DNA of 64,000 nucleotides from contig JAETXT010000006.1 in the NCBI GenBank assembly GCA_019188255.1, positions 1,116,001 to 1,180,000 of the forward strand, in the 5' to 3' direction. Source of the DNA: Verticillium longisporum. Its lineage: Eukaryota; Ascomycota; Sordariomycetes; Glomerellales; Plectosphaerellaceae. The position numbers were made by a program, and so were the translations under genes. Under the pieces are notes generated by a model. That model made no database searches, had not been told where the DNA came from, and worked only from the letters and a program-made list of their open reading frames with translations. Below, one piece after another: positions 32,408-41,466 of this stretch (the stretch's first letter is position 1; the number at the start of each line of letters is the position of its first letter).

Positions 32408-33625
32408 CTAACCGTCATTCTCCCAGAGCGGATGCGCCAGGATTTGCTCGATTGTCAACCTCGCCGCAGGGTCCGGATTCGTCATGCCAGAAATCATGTC
32501 CTTCCCGCGAGGACCCAACTCATTCCCCCAATCCTCAATACTTAGGTTGGGCTGATCTCTCAATGAGATCTCCGCAATCCTCGACGCTCTCTTCAGAGCT
32601 TCACACAAGGTCTCATTGCCAACCTGATCTAGGAGCCCTGGCGGAGCGGGACCGAAGTAGGCAAAGTGTCGAGTGAGGATCTCATGTTCCGGCATGATGC
32701 CCGCCGCTTCGAGCGCTTCGTAATCGTTCAGGAGGAGAAGTTCACCACCCCCGAGGGTGTATATACACTACAGCCAACAGCAGAAACTCGGCCGGTTTGA
32801 GTTGTACGCACCACGAGCCCGAATGAAAAGATGTCTGATGCCTTGGTGACGCCCCTGCCGGTCTGCCCTTCCGGGCTCCGCCACATGACGTTGCCTATGG
32901 CATACGGTGTCTGGCGCGAATCGCCGGGTGCCAGCTTGTGGGCGACGTCAAAGTCGCCGAGGACTGCGTCCGTGACTGTCTTGTTATTCTGCGCGTCAGA
33001 GGTCCAGTTGACAAGGATGTTATCAGGTTTCACATCTATTGCATCCCTGTAAGAAGGTCCTCGAGGGGGCAGGCAAGCCAAGGGATAGAAGCTCACCGAT
33101 GTGAATCCAGTCTTTGGCATGAAGCTCCTGAATCGCCTCCGCCACGTGGCGCAGTATCTTCACTCGTGGCGTGCTTCTGAGGCCTGGGTCGTCTCTGATC
33201 AGGTCGAGAAGCGTGCCGTTGAAGTAGGGATAGATTAGTGCGTTTTCCTCTGGGTTGCAATCAATGTGCAGCCGAAGCCTTTTAGAGGGTGGCAGATCGG
33301 CTGAGAGACGGAGGAACTTGTCATAGAATGGTCTCGGAATGCGCTTCACAATATATGGTGTATTATCAGACCTTGTGAGGCTCACGTTAGACAAGGCTAG
33401 GGGGATGAAGGCGAGTTCATAGACTTACTCGGCTTTCTGTATACTGAATTGGGGGTCGACATGACGCTGAAGCATCTTTCCCTGGGTATATATTCGACCG
33501 GACTGGCCTGCCAGGGAGCATACCATCCTGGCGAACGTGCGACGCGAAAGTCGATGAGAGGTTGCGTTCAATGTCGGCCAGCCCGGAAGCCTGAGAGGAA
33601 CTGTATGCCATCTGGGGACAGCCAT
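32408..33625 (-). CDS. Atypical protein kinase-like protein
   Basis: Exons 33429-33625, 33097-33371, 32812-33035 and 32408-32767, all GT...AG, giving 351 residues. Kinase landmarks: PYIVKRI holds a candidate ATP-binding Lys; LRHVAEAIQELHAKDWIHIDVKPDN is interrupted by an intron in HI/DVKPDN and is the catalytic loop; LGDFDVAHK is the metal-binding loop; NVMWRSPEGQTGRGVTKASD and DIFSFGLV form the activation/APE and F-helix region. The catalytic loop reads HID instead of HRD and the DFG site reads DFD. No clear glycine-rich loop is seen in the short N-lobe. This matches a fungal kinase subfamily of unknown role. The start at 33625 is provisional; an in-frame Met lies 34 codons in. Confidence 0.78.
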
Positions 33626-35453
33626 TGTTGACGATGTCTAATATTAAGTGGTCAATCCCACGTTTCCGATGAGTCGCAGTTTCGACGACGTTGGTTCAAC
33701 CTGAATCAGACCACACCAATACTTGCCTTCCTTACGTCAGCATCGGCCTGGATTGTGATTTGGTGTTTATTGCAACAGTGCACTGTTGGTTGCCTGATAG
33801 TGGTGGTTTTGCCTGAGGGTTGTGCTCATGGTTGTGAGGATAACGAAGTCAACAGCCTTTGGGCGGTGCCAGCGTTTGCCAGGCTGCAATGGGACCTTAC
33901 AGGAAGACAGTCTTCGTCCTTAAAATCAATCAATTTTGCGCCAATTCATCTGTGAATTCGATCTACCTCCTGTTGGCCGTTCTGTTGACAGAGCCATCTT
34001 GCAAATGATGTCCATACAATTGAACCGCGAGCCCAGTGCGACGAATACCAACAAGCAGCCGAAAGTAAGTCACATCTTTGAATAGGGTTCGACCAGACAA
34101 CAGCCGGCGAAAATGCCACCGGTACGCGATTCGGACAGCCTTATCGTCCTCCGAAACTTCCAGTGCTCAATGACGCGGCATTTCGTTCACGCTACTTCTT
34201 CTCAGATATTTCTGGCAGGAGTTTGTGAGCGAGACATCGTGTTCGGCTGACTACCAAAACTTGCATTCTATGGCAGTGAAGACGGACCAATTTATCCGTT
34301 CACATTTAGGCTCCTGTGCCTTCGTGTAAATTAGGCATGGCTCGGCTAGATGCTGTCCAGAAGCGCTGTTAAAGCCAGCCGGGGAAAATGTGAGTCAAAT
34401 ACGTCAAAGGAGATGAGGCCCGAATGGCTTGCGGCACAGCGCTGCGCTGAGGAGCTAGCCTCTGCTGCGGCAAGGAACATGATGCACTCGAAATGAGGTG
34501 TCCGTCGCGTGTAAACCTCCAGGCCGGACCCACCCGGTCGGGCAGCGAAGATGGCTGGCTGCTGCAGAATTACGTTGAGCTGGCATGGATGCGATGCTTG
34601 ATGTTGCTATTCTGTAAATTTGGAAGGCGGATTGCTTCGGCCGGGGAGAACCTGGGTCTCAGAGTCGATCAATGGGCAGATGTTTCTGCGAATGAGTTCC
34701 CGACAAACGTGACTGTTTGCTCTGGCGGCGCAGGGTCTTCTGTTCACGATTTAGGGGCAAGTCGGACCCAACTCTCACGCTGCGATCTTTGCTCCTCGTC
34801 GCAGACCTTCTTCACCACGAGAAGCGCAAACGGCTGCATTCAGTCACGGTCAACGATCGACCCCGCTGTATATCCATGAAACTGACCCATCTGTGAAGCC
34901 TCTGCCTGATGTGCCACTCCGCACCCCCGGATATTGGATGCATCCTAAAGGAGACCAGCTCGGCAAAGTCGGCGCCGCAGCGCTCAGAGGATCTCACGAA
35001 CCCCACCCTCATCTTCACCAACACTCTACAAGTCCCACCAAATGGAATAACCCCTGCAGTAGTTGGTCCTTTAGGGGTCAAATATCCAGGCAGTAAGCCA
35101 ATGATGCCCTCGGCCAAATTGAGGCACCGCTGTGGACGGTCTAGTCCCTAGTATGGGGCCTCGGTAGGGCTGAGGAGCTCGACTCTCCTTCCTATACAGG
35201 CCGTCGGTGATGGATGTGGCTCTTTCGAGATGGGTTTGATCATATGACATTGGTTCGGCAGCCTATTTAGCTCTAGGCAAAGCCGTTGAAGGTGCCGCCA
35301 GGGCTGTATAAGTACCCATGGTGTCGACTGATTAATCCCATCAGGCCCTCCAAACATCAGAAATCTGGCGAACTCAATCACAGGAGAGTAGCCCCGATCG
35401 TACCGACGAGCTCTCCTGTTCTTATCGGACTCGACCAAATTTCGTTCTCCGCT
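33626..35453. other. Gene-poor 1.8 kb stretch
   Basis: No convincing gene on either strand. Two open frames (about 34493-34879 plus, 34812-35117 minus) show no family features. No terminal repeats or transposase-like sequence seen. The last part is the promoter of the LysM gene, with a possible TATA-like stretch GTATAAG at about 35307. Confidence 0.45.
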
Positions 35454-37007
35454 ATGAGATTCTGCACTGCTTTCATCGTCGCCCTTCTCGGCGTCGGCGG
35501 GCCGGCAGCCGCTGGACCCAGCAGACGTCGACAAGCAGACCCCGTTCTCTCCCTCTCTGCCACCCGGACAGGGGTGATCTCGACGTCGTCGACCACCTCG
35601 CCCACGTCAACAGTGACTGTCATCAGCACGACTGCAGCCGGCAATGGGATCCAGACCCCGTCACCAGTCCAGCCCAACATGGTCAGCAACTGCGCGCAGT
35701 TCCATCTCGTTGTTTCGGGAGATTGGTGCTCGACAATTTCTGCCAAGTACGGCATCCCCGTGGATCGGTTTCTGGAATGGAATCCGGCTGCCTTGAGCAG
35801 CTGTAAGGGTCTCAAGACGAATGCGTATGCTTGCGTCTCCATCATCGGCTGGTCGCCCTCGCCGACGAACCCGAACAACGGCATCCAGACGCCTCTACCG
35901 GCCCAGCCGGATGTCGTCAGCAACTGCAACCAGTTCCACCTCGTCGTCTCTGGCGACAGGTGCTCGACGATTTCTGCCAAGTTTGGCATCCCGGTCGATG
36001 CATTCCTCAAGTGGAATCCCGGTGCCTTGAGCAGCTGCAAGGGCCTCAAGACGAACGCGTACGCCTGCGTCTCGACCATTGGGTATCTGCCGTCGGCCGC
36101 CAACCCCGGCACCAACTTCCAGACGCCAGCCCCGACCCAGCCCGACCTCGTCAGCAACTGCAACAACTTTCACCTTGTCGTCGCCGGCGAGCGGTGCTCG
36201 ACCATCTCGGCCAAGTACAACATTCCCGTGGCCAAGTTTCTCCAGTGGAACCCGAAAGCCGGCAGCAACTGCGCGGGCCTCCGGCGAAACGCCTACGCCT
36301 GCGTGTCGACCTGGGGCCACACGCCGACACAACCCGACAACGGCATCGCCACGCCGTCGCCGACGCAGCCCAAGATGGCCGACAACTGCGACGCGTTCGT
36401 CATGATCGAGCCCTTTGACGCGTGCCGCGACGTCGCCCAGAGCGCCGGCATCAGCCTCGCCGACTTTATCAGCTGGAACCCGAGCGTCGGCGCCGGCTGC
36501 ACCTCTCTCAAGCCCAACGCCTACGCCTGCGTCTCCGTCATCGGGCACACGCCGACGACGCCGGGCAACGGCATCACGACGCCGCAGCCAACGCAGCCGG
36601 CGCTCGTGCCGAACTGCAACAAGTTCCACCTCGTCGTCTCGGGCGACCGCTGCTCGACCGTCGCGGCGCGGTACGGCGTGCCCGTGGCCGCGTTCCTCGC
36701 GTGGAACCCGCAGGCCGGCAGCAACTGCGCCGGACTGCGGCGCGACGCCTATGCCTGCGTCGGTGTCGTCGGGTTCACGCCGACGCCGACGAACCCGGGC
36801 GAGGGTGTCGTGACGCCGGCACCGATTCAGCCTGGCATGGTGGCGACGTGCAAGACGTTTCATTTCGTTGAGAAGGGGCAGATTTGCGCGACGGTTCAGA
36901 ATCGGTACAAGGTGTCGTTGGCGGACCTCGTCAAGTGGAACCCGGGGATTGGGGCCGATTGCACGTTGATGTGGGCGGACAGCTACCTTTGCGTTGGTGT
37001 TTTGTAA
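35454..37007 (+). CDS. Secreted protein with six LysM domains
   Basis: Intronless, 517 residues. A signal peptide (MRFCTAFIVALLGVGGPAAA) is followed by SRRRQ, a possible Kex2 site, and a Ser/Thr-rich linker. Six LysM-type units lie at about 80-127, 158-205, 236-283, 312-359, 388-435 and 466-513, separated by Pro/Thr linkers of the form GNGIQTPSPVQP. Each unit has four Cys and the core FHLVVSGDxCSTISAKYGIP...FLxWNP. Units 1 and 2 are nearly identical, implying recent duplication; unit 4 has lost the usual core (VMIEPFDACRDVAQ). Secreted LysM proteins bind chitin oligomers, and in plant-associated fungi they can mask chitin from host immunity. No chitinase domain is present, so an effector-type or cell-wall role is inferred. 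Confidence 0.9.
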   Translation: MRFCTAFIVALLGVGGPAAAGPSRRRQADPVLSLSATRTGVISTSSTTSPTSTVTVISTTAAGNGIQTPSPVQPNMVSNCAQFHLVVSGDWCSTISAKYGIPVDRFLEWNPAALSSCKGLKTNAYACVSIIGWSPSPTNPNNGIQTPLPAQPDVVSNCNQFHLVVSGDRCSTISAKFGIPVDAFLKWNPGALSSCKGLKTNAYACVSTIGYLPSAANPGTNFQTPAPTQPDLVSNCNNFHLVVAGERCSTISAKYNIPVAKFLQWNPKAGSNCAGLRRNAYACVSTWGHTPTQPDNGIATPSPTQPKMADNCDAFVMIEPFDACRDVAQSAGISLADFISWNPSVGAGCTSLKPNAYACVSVIGHTPTTPGNGITTPQPTQPALVPNCNKFHLVVSGDRCSTVAARYGVPVAAFLAWNPQAGSNCAGLRRDAYACVGVVGFTPTPTNPGEGVVTPAPIQPGMVATCKTFHFVEKGQICATVQNRYKVSLADLVKWNPGIGADCTLMWADSYLCVGVL

Positions 37008-37206
37008 GGAGTGAGGTGGTTCGTCCAAGACGCCTGTATAGGTTGATCAGCCAACATGAGAAATCTTCCAATTGTTCATCGTGATTCTTCGGGCGGGTGA
37101 ACATGATGAGGTACTATTGGGTATTGCGTCGCGTCTATTTCGATTCCACACCGGGCCGGGCGTAGTCCAGCTCCCTGACCCTCCTCCAGACCTCGCGGAC
37201 GACCCT

Positions 37207-38674
37207 CTACTGTCCTTGCCGGCCGGTTTCGGTGTCCGAGGGTCCCGCAGGCCTGTGGCGTTAGCGTCAAGGAGAACGGCGCAGAAATTTGGGATGGCCG
37301 CATACCTGATGGCCAAGTAGAGCCTGCCCCCCAGCTTGGCCTCGGGAATGTCGACTGTCGCCGCGTCGTCGGGTGGGTTGGCTGTTGTGACTAGGCCGCC
37401 GGCTTCCTCGAGGATGGCGATGCCGGCAGCGACGTCCCTGTAGTGGTCAGATTCGTACGACGAGATATGTGAAGCGTCCTGGAGGTACTCACCACTCCCA
37501 GCATCCACCTTCCCACCAGATGTCGAATGAGCCCATGGCGGTGTATGCCAGATCGAGCGTCGCACTGCCACGTCAGCATGGACTCAAGGCATTGGACTCA
37601 AGGCATTGGACTCAAGGCATTGGACTCAAGGCATTGGCCTCAAGGCATTGGACTCCAAGTCTGAAGTCACCAGTCCGAGCCAGTCCCAGACGCCAGAAAG
37701 GCAGCAGGCGAGAACTCACCTCCCAAGACTCCGCATGCCGTGCACCATGGCGCCCTTGCCGTCACGGCCGCCGACCTCGGCCGCCATGTTCATGAAGCTC
37801 TCGACCTTGCGGTGCATGTTGCCGTCGGGGGTGTCGCGGCGGTCCTTGCCCCACTCGCAGGCAAGATGCAGCCCTTGGGGGCGGCGGCGGGCAGGGCGGG
37901 GACGGCGGGGTCGCGCAGCAGCGGCAGGCGCTGGGTGTCGTTGAGCCAGGCGCCGCGGCCGCGGCAGGCCGTGAAGAGCTGGTGGAGAAAGGGAGCGTTG
38001 ATGACGCCGATGACGGGGCGGCCGTGGAGGGCGAAGCCGATGGAGACGCAGAAGAGGGGGACGAGGTGGGTGAAGTTGACGGTGCCGTCGAGGGGGTCGA
38101 TGATCCAGGTCGGGGCGGGCGTGACGAGGTAGTCGCGCGAGGCGCCGGCCGCGTAGGACTCTTCGCCGAGGAAGCTGTCGGTGTCAGGAGGCTGTCTGTG
38201 AAGGCTGTCTGTCAAGGCTGTCTGTCAAGGCTGTCTGTCAAGGCTGTCTGTCAAGGCTGTCTGTCAAGGCTGTCTGTCAAGGCTGTCTGTCAAGGCTGTC
38301 TGTCAAGGCTGTCTGGAGGAGGCTGTCTGGAGGAGGCTGTCTGGAGAGCAAGGCAGCCCAAGGGACGCCACGGCACGTACGCGTGTGAGGGGTACTTCTT
38401 CTCGATGGACGACCGGATGAAGGCCTCCATGTCTATGCGTCGTCAGTCCACTGCATGTCGGGAACTGGCATGAGGATTCCTCGGACTGCTCACCCTGGTC
38501 GACCTTGGTCACGATATCGACGGCGTTGTCCTTCTCCTCGAAGGCCTGCTCGCCCACGGCGGCGCCGGTGAAGCGGGCCATGGCAAACTTCATCAGCAGG
38601 TCGCCGGCGTCCTTGCCGAGCTGGACGGCAAAGTCGTAGATCTCGTGCAGCTCGGCATCGCTGATGTCTGCCAT
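37207..38674 (-). CDS. qutG: QutG / qa-x, inositol-monophosphatase-family protein, two lesions
   Basis: Six exons: 38494-38674, 38381-38432, 37720-38174, 37493-37564, 37306-37437 and 37207-37252. Inositol-monophosphatase motifs are intact: FLGEESYAAG, WIIDPLDGTVNF and WWEGGCWEWDVAAG. Position beside qutE and the sequence identify it as the qa-x/QUTG member of the quinate cluster; its biochemical role there is unsettled. Two lesions are seen. A one-base loss at about 37863-37866 separates PKGCIL from ACEWGKDRRDTPDGNMHRKV. An in-frame TAG (37207-37209) stops the protein at 312 residues although 23 further codons stay open and look coding (REVWRRVRELDYARPG) up to a second TAG at 37135-37137. Introns 38175-38380 and 37565-37719 are unusually long because each holds a minisatellite. 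Confidence 0.87.
37580..37662. repeat. 14-bp minisatellite in qutG intron 3
   Basis: Five copies of GGACTCAAGGCATT (the fifth with one change, GGCCTC) and a degenerate sixth, lying wholly inside the intron at 37565-37719. Confidence 0.9.
38190..38348. repeat. 13/14-bp minisatellite in qutG intron 2
   Basis: Nine 13-bp units GGCTGTCTGTCAA (the first a variant with GAA) followed by three 14-bp units GGCTGTCTGGAGGA, all within the intron at 38175-38380. On the gene strand each unit reads TTGACAGACAGCC and so contains repeated CAG acceptor-like trinucleotides. Confidence 0.92.
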
Positions 38675-38772
38675 GATGTCGTCTGGTTCTGGAGGCTGGA
38701 GATGGGCAAGGCGGTGGTGGATGCAGGAGGGCAGCTGTGGCCGCTACAGGACCTACTGGGTGCTTTACCTCC

Positions 38773-38830
38773 TACCTACTTTAGGTAAGGTACCTACCTT
38801 ACCTACCTTAAGGTGCCTGCCTAGGTAGCT
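38773..38830. repeat. CCTACC/AGGTA palindromic simple repeat
   Basis: Dense ACCTACCTT, AGGTAAGGTACC and CCTAGGTAG words, of the same family as the blocks at 29299-29366 and 39023-39060. Confidence 0.7.
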
Positions 38831-39022
38831 AAGCAGGAAGCTGCGATCGGCAAGGCCGCCGCCAGCCGAGATCGGCGGCCGACGTTCCGCTGAGGGCCGC
38901 AGGTCGTGGGCTTTCCTTCTGCCGCGGCAGGTTCGTTTGACATGGCCTCGACTCAGGGCCTGGGCGCTGGGGCGTGGGTGCTGCTTCAGGGCGTGGGTGC
39001 TGGGGTTCGGGCATGCTTTGGT

Positions 39023-39098
39023 GGCTACCTACCTACCTACCTACCTACCTACCTAGGTACACAGCACAGCACAGCACAGCACAGCACAGCACAGCACC
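39023..39098. repeat. TACC and CACAG microsatellites
   Basis: About seven CTAC/TACC tetranucleotides ending in CCTAGGTAC, followed directly by about seven to eight CACAG pentamers up to 39098. Confidence 0.88.
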
Positions 39099-39314
39099 AG
39101 GTACTGTGTGCCTCTGGTGAATCATCGACCAGTCTCCACGATGATCAACCGACAGACTGAGCATCAGGGCCATGGACATAAAAGGCAAGCTGCCAAAGAC
39201 CTGTCTGCAACATGCTCGTTGTCCCCCCATACAGACCTGGTGGCTGCAGCGCGGATCTCATGCCGACTACGCTGCCCATGGGGTACACCCACTTACATGC
39301 TCTCGAGGGGACCA

Positions 39315-39330
39315 GGAAGAAGACTTATCC
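39315..39330 (+). promoter_or_regulatory. Candidate QA/QUT activator site upstream of qutE
   Basis: GGAAGAAGACTTATCC has one exact half (TTATCC) and 13 of 16 matches to the Neurospora qa activator consensus as I recall it, GGRTAARYRYTTATCC. It lies about 300 bp upstream of the qutE ATG. Confidence 0.4.
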
Positions 39331-39423
39331 AGCGCCTGAAGCGACACTCTTCCGAACCGTCCTCGTTGCCGCGACGTCTCCTGGCCGTCATCCGAGGTCA
39401 TCAGTCGGCACCCATGGCCGTAC

Positions 39424-39515
39424 TCATGCCTGGTAACAGCTCATGCCTGGTAAAAGCTCATGCCTGGTAAAAGCTCACGCCTGGTAAAAGCTCATGCCTG
39501 GTAAAAGTCCATGCC
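39424..39515. repeat. 17-bp minisatellite upstream of qutE
   Basis: About five copies of TCATGCCTGGTAAAAGC (first copy with AACAG, one with CACGCC, last degenerate), ending about 115 bp before the qutE start codon. Confidence 0.9.
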
Positions 39516-39630
39516 TGGTCAACATAGAGGCATGTAGCGGAACGAAGAAAAACAAGATGGGACGCCCATCTCAGACCTCCCATGACTCTGATCCCATTGT
39601 CCCTCCACCTAGCCCCCATACAATCCCATC

Positions 39631-40083
39631 ATGGCCTCGCGCATCCTCCTCATCAACGGTCCCAACCTGAACCTCCTCGGCACCCGCGAGCCCAGCGTCT
39701 ACGGCTCGACAACCCTCGCCGACGTCGTCGAGCAGGCCAAGACCCAGGCCGCCGGCCTCAACGTCCACCTCGAGGCCTTCCAGTCCAACCACGAGGGCGC
39801 CATCGTCGACCGCATCCACGACGCCCGCGGCACCATCGACGCCATCGTCATCAACCCCGGCGCCTACACCCACACGAGCGTCGCCATCCGCGATGCCCTG
39901 CTGGGCGTCGACATTCCCTTTGTCGAGACGCACATCTCCAACGTCCACGCCCGCGACGCGTGGCGCCGTCACAGCTACTTCAGCGACAAGGCCGTTGCTG
40001 TCATCTGCGGCCTCGGCACCTATGGCTACACGGCGGCCGTCGAGTTTGCGGCGCGACACATGAAGATGAAGGACAGGCTGTAA
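39631..40083 (+). CDS. qutE: Catabolic type II 3-dehydroquinase QutE / qa-2
   Basis: Intronless, 150 residues, the standard length. It starts [21 protein letters not shown], with the flexible-loop Arg and catalytic Tyr. [16 protein letters not shown] holds the His region and [20 protein letters not shown] the dianion-binding and trimer-packing segment. The enzyme dehydrates 3-dehydroquinate to 3-dehydroshikimate, the second step of quinate breakdown, in the cytosol as a dodecamer. It is the type II catabolic enzyme, distinct from the type I domain of the anabolic AROM protein. Divergent from qutG and convergent with qutC. Confidence 0.97.
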   Translation: MASRILLINGPNLNLLGTREPSVYGSTTLADVVEQAKTQAAGLNVHLEAFQSNHEGAIVDRIHDARGTIDAIVINPGAYTHTSVAIRDALLGVDIPFVETHISNVHARDAWRRHSYFSDKAVAVICGLGTYGYTAAVEFAARHMKMKDRL

Positions 40084-40410
40084 AAAGAATAAATACTGTT
40101 TGGTTTCATGCAACAGTGTGATGCCCAGTCAGTATCATGCCATGTCAGTACACAGGAGGTCGTTTGTGTTGGTGGCCTTCACCTGATCAGTGGCATTCAC
40201 CTGGTGCCAGGTGGCTCGTGCCCCAGTGCCTATAGCTCAGTTCCAGGCCCTCCTGCCCTGTAGAATAGCTACGCAATACATACACTTGACCCCCTCCAAC
40301 AGGAACAAGTGAGATGATCACACCTGAGAATTGCATCGAGAACGACAACGCTACGATTCAACCGCCTACTTGCTCCCTGCCTTGCTGCTCCTGCCTTGCT
40401 GCTCCCCCAA
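40084..40410. other. Intergenic between convergent qutE and qutC
   Basis: About 330 bases. Degenerate CCTGCCTTGCTGCTC copies (40377-40410) lie just past the qutC stop. Nothing else seen. Confidence 0.5.
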
Positions 40411-41466
40411 CTACAGAGACGCCGTCACCGGCAGCACCGGCTCCTCCACCCTCATCCCCATGTCCCGCACGAGCTTGGCAAACGACGCGGCCCCCCTCTT
40501 CGCCAGCTCCTCCGGCACCCCGGCGTCCGCCTGCGACATGCGCCGGTGGAACAGCTCGAGGCTCACCCACCCCTCGAACCCGAGGCCCTGGAAGATGGCC
40601 GACGCGACCGCCCGCACGGGGAGGTAGCCGCCGCGCGCCTGCTCGCCGTAGAACAGCCGGCAGTTGCGCGACCAGCTCATGCGCGCCGGCTGCTCGGCGT
40701 TGTAAAACGCGTGGCCCGCCCGCAGCGGCGCGCGCAGCCGCTCGGCGTCGACGACCTGCACGTAGAAGAGGCGCGCCACGTCGACCGTCGCGACGAGCCG
40801 CTCCATCGACGCCCGCACCGCCTCGTCGGCCTGCGGCAGCCGCCCCGTCGCCGATGCCGGGTCGGCGTAGATGCGCGCGCAAACGTTGAACGTGTCGAGG
40901 CAGAGGCCAAAGTTGGGCCGGTCGACGCCCGAGACGACCTCCCAGCTCGCCTCCCACGTGTCGCAGCGCGCGCCCCAGCCGAGGGACTCGAAGGAGAAGC
41001 GCAGCGGCGGCGTCTCGGCGGCGCCCATGTCGGCCACCTCGCGGAGGTCGGCGATGTGGTCGGCCAGGTCGGCCGAGACTTGCTCTTGCGGCAGCACGTT
41101 GCTCGGGATCTGGATGAGGTCTGTTTGCAGGGCGTGCGCGAGCTGGAACCAGATGCGGAGCTCGTCGAGCCGCCGCGCGTGCTGCGCGCGGTCGAGGAGA
41201 CCCTCAAAGTGCTGGAAGGGCTGAAGACACAGAATGTAGAGGTTGCGGGCTTCGCACAGACGGCGGACGTGGTGGGCCGCTGTGAGCTGGTTCGACACGA
41301 GCGCAGAGCCGCCAGTGTACCGTTCTGCCACGTCCATGAGGTCCTCGTGCCAAAGCTCGATGCCGCGGTAGTTGTATTTCGCCGCCATGTCGAGCTTGTG
41401 TTCGAGAGCGTGGCCGGCAAAGCAGCGTCCCAAGGACATGGTGCTGATGGCGAGTTGTGACGGCAT
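40411..41466 (-). CDS. qutC: 3-dehydroshikimate dehydratase QutC / qa-4
   Basis: Intronless, 351 residues, a xylose-isomerase-like TIM barrel. Likely metal ligands and active-site segments are IELWHEDLMDVAERY, LRFSFESLGWGARCDTWE, NFGLCLDTFNVCARIYADP, YVQVVDAERL and WVSLELFHRRM. It converts 3-dehydroshikimate to protocatechuate, the branch that feeds the beta-ketoadipate pathway, in the cytosol. It is divergent from qutB with a 1.3-kb shared promoter region. The very high GC of this gene produces long antisense open frames that I discard. Confidence 0.96.
   Translation of the reverse strand: MPSQLAISTMSLGRCFAGHALEHKLDMAAKYNYRGIELWHEDLMDVAERYTGGSALVSNQLTAAHHVRRLCEARNLYILCLQPFQHFEGLLDRAQHARRLDELRIWFQLAHALQTDLIQIPSNVLPQEQVSADLADHIADLREVADMGAAETPPLRFSFESLGWGARCDTWEASWEVVSGVDRPNFGLCLDTFNVCARIYADPASATGRLPQADEAVRASMERLVATVDVARLFYVQVVDAERLRAPLRAGHAFYNAEQPARMSWSRNCRLFYGEQARGGYLPVRAVASAIFQGLGFEGWVSLELFHRRMSQADAGVPEELAKRGAASFAKLVRDMGMRVEEPVLPVTASL

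Larger units (their letters stand above)
38675..39630. promoter_or_regulatory. Divergent qutG/qutE promoter region, repeat-rich
   Basis: About 955 bases between the two start codons, with three simple-repeat blocks (38773-38830, 39023-39098, 39424-39515) and a candidate QA/QUT activator site at 39315-39330. No gene supported. Confidence 0.6.

Noticed and set aside
35895..37028. 377-codon minus-strand frame opposite the LysM gene
   Set aside because: Its apparent repeats only mirror the LysM repeats on the other strand.
39424..39515. 17-bp repeat upstream of qutE as an array of QA activator sites
   Set aside because: The unit has TGGTAA, not GGRTAA, and no facing TTATCC half at the right distance.
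40396..41460. 354-codon plus-strand frame opposite qutC
   Set aside because: GC-driven antisense shadow of 3-dehydroshikimate dehydratase.
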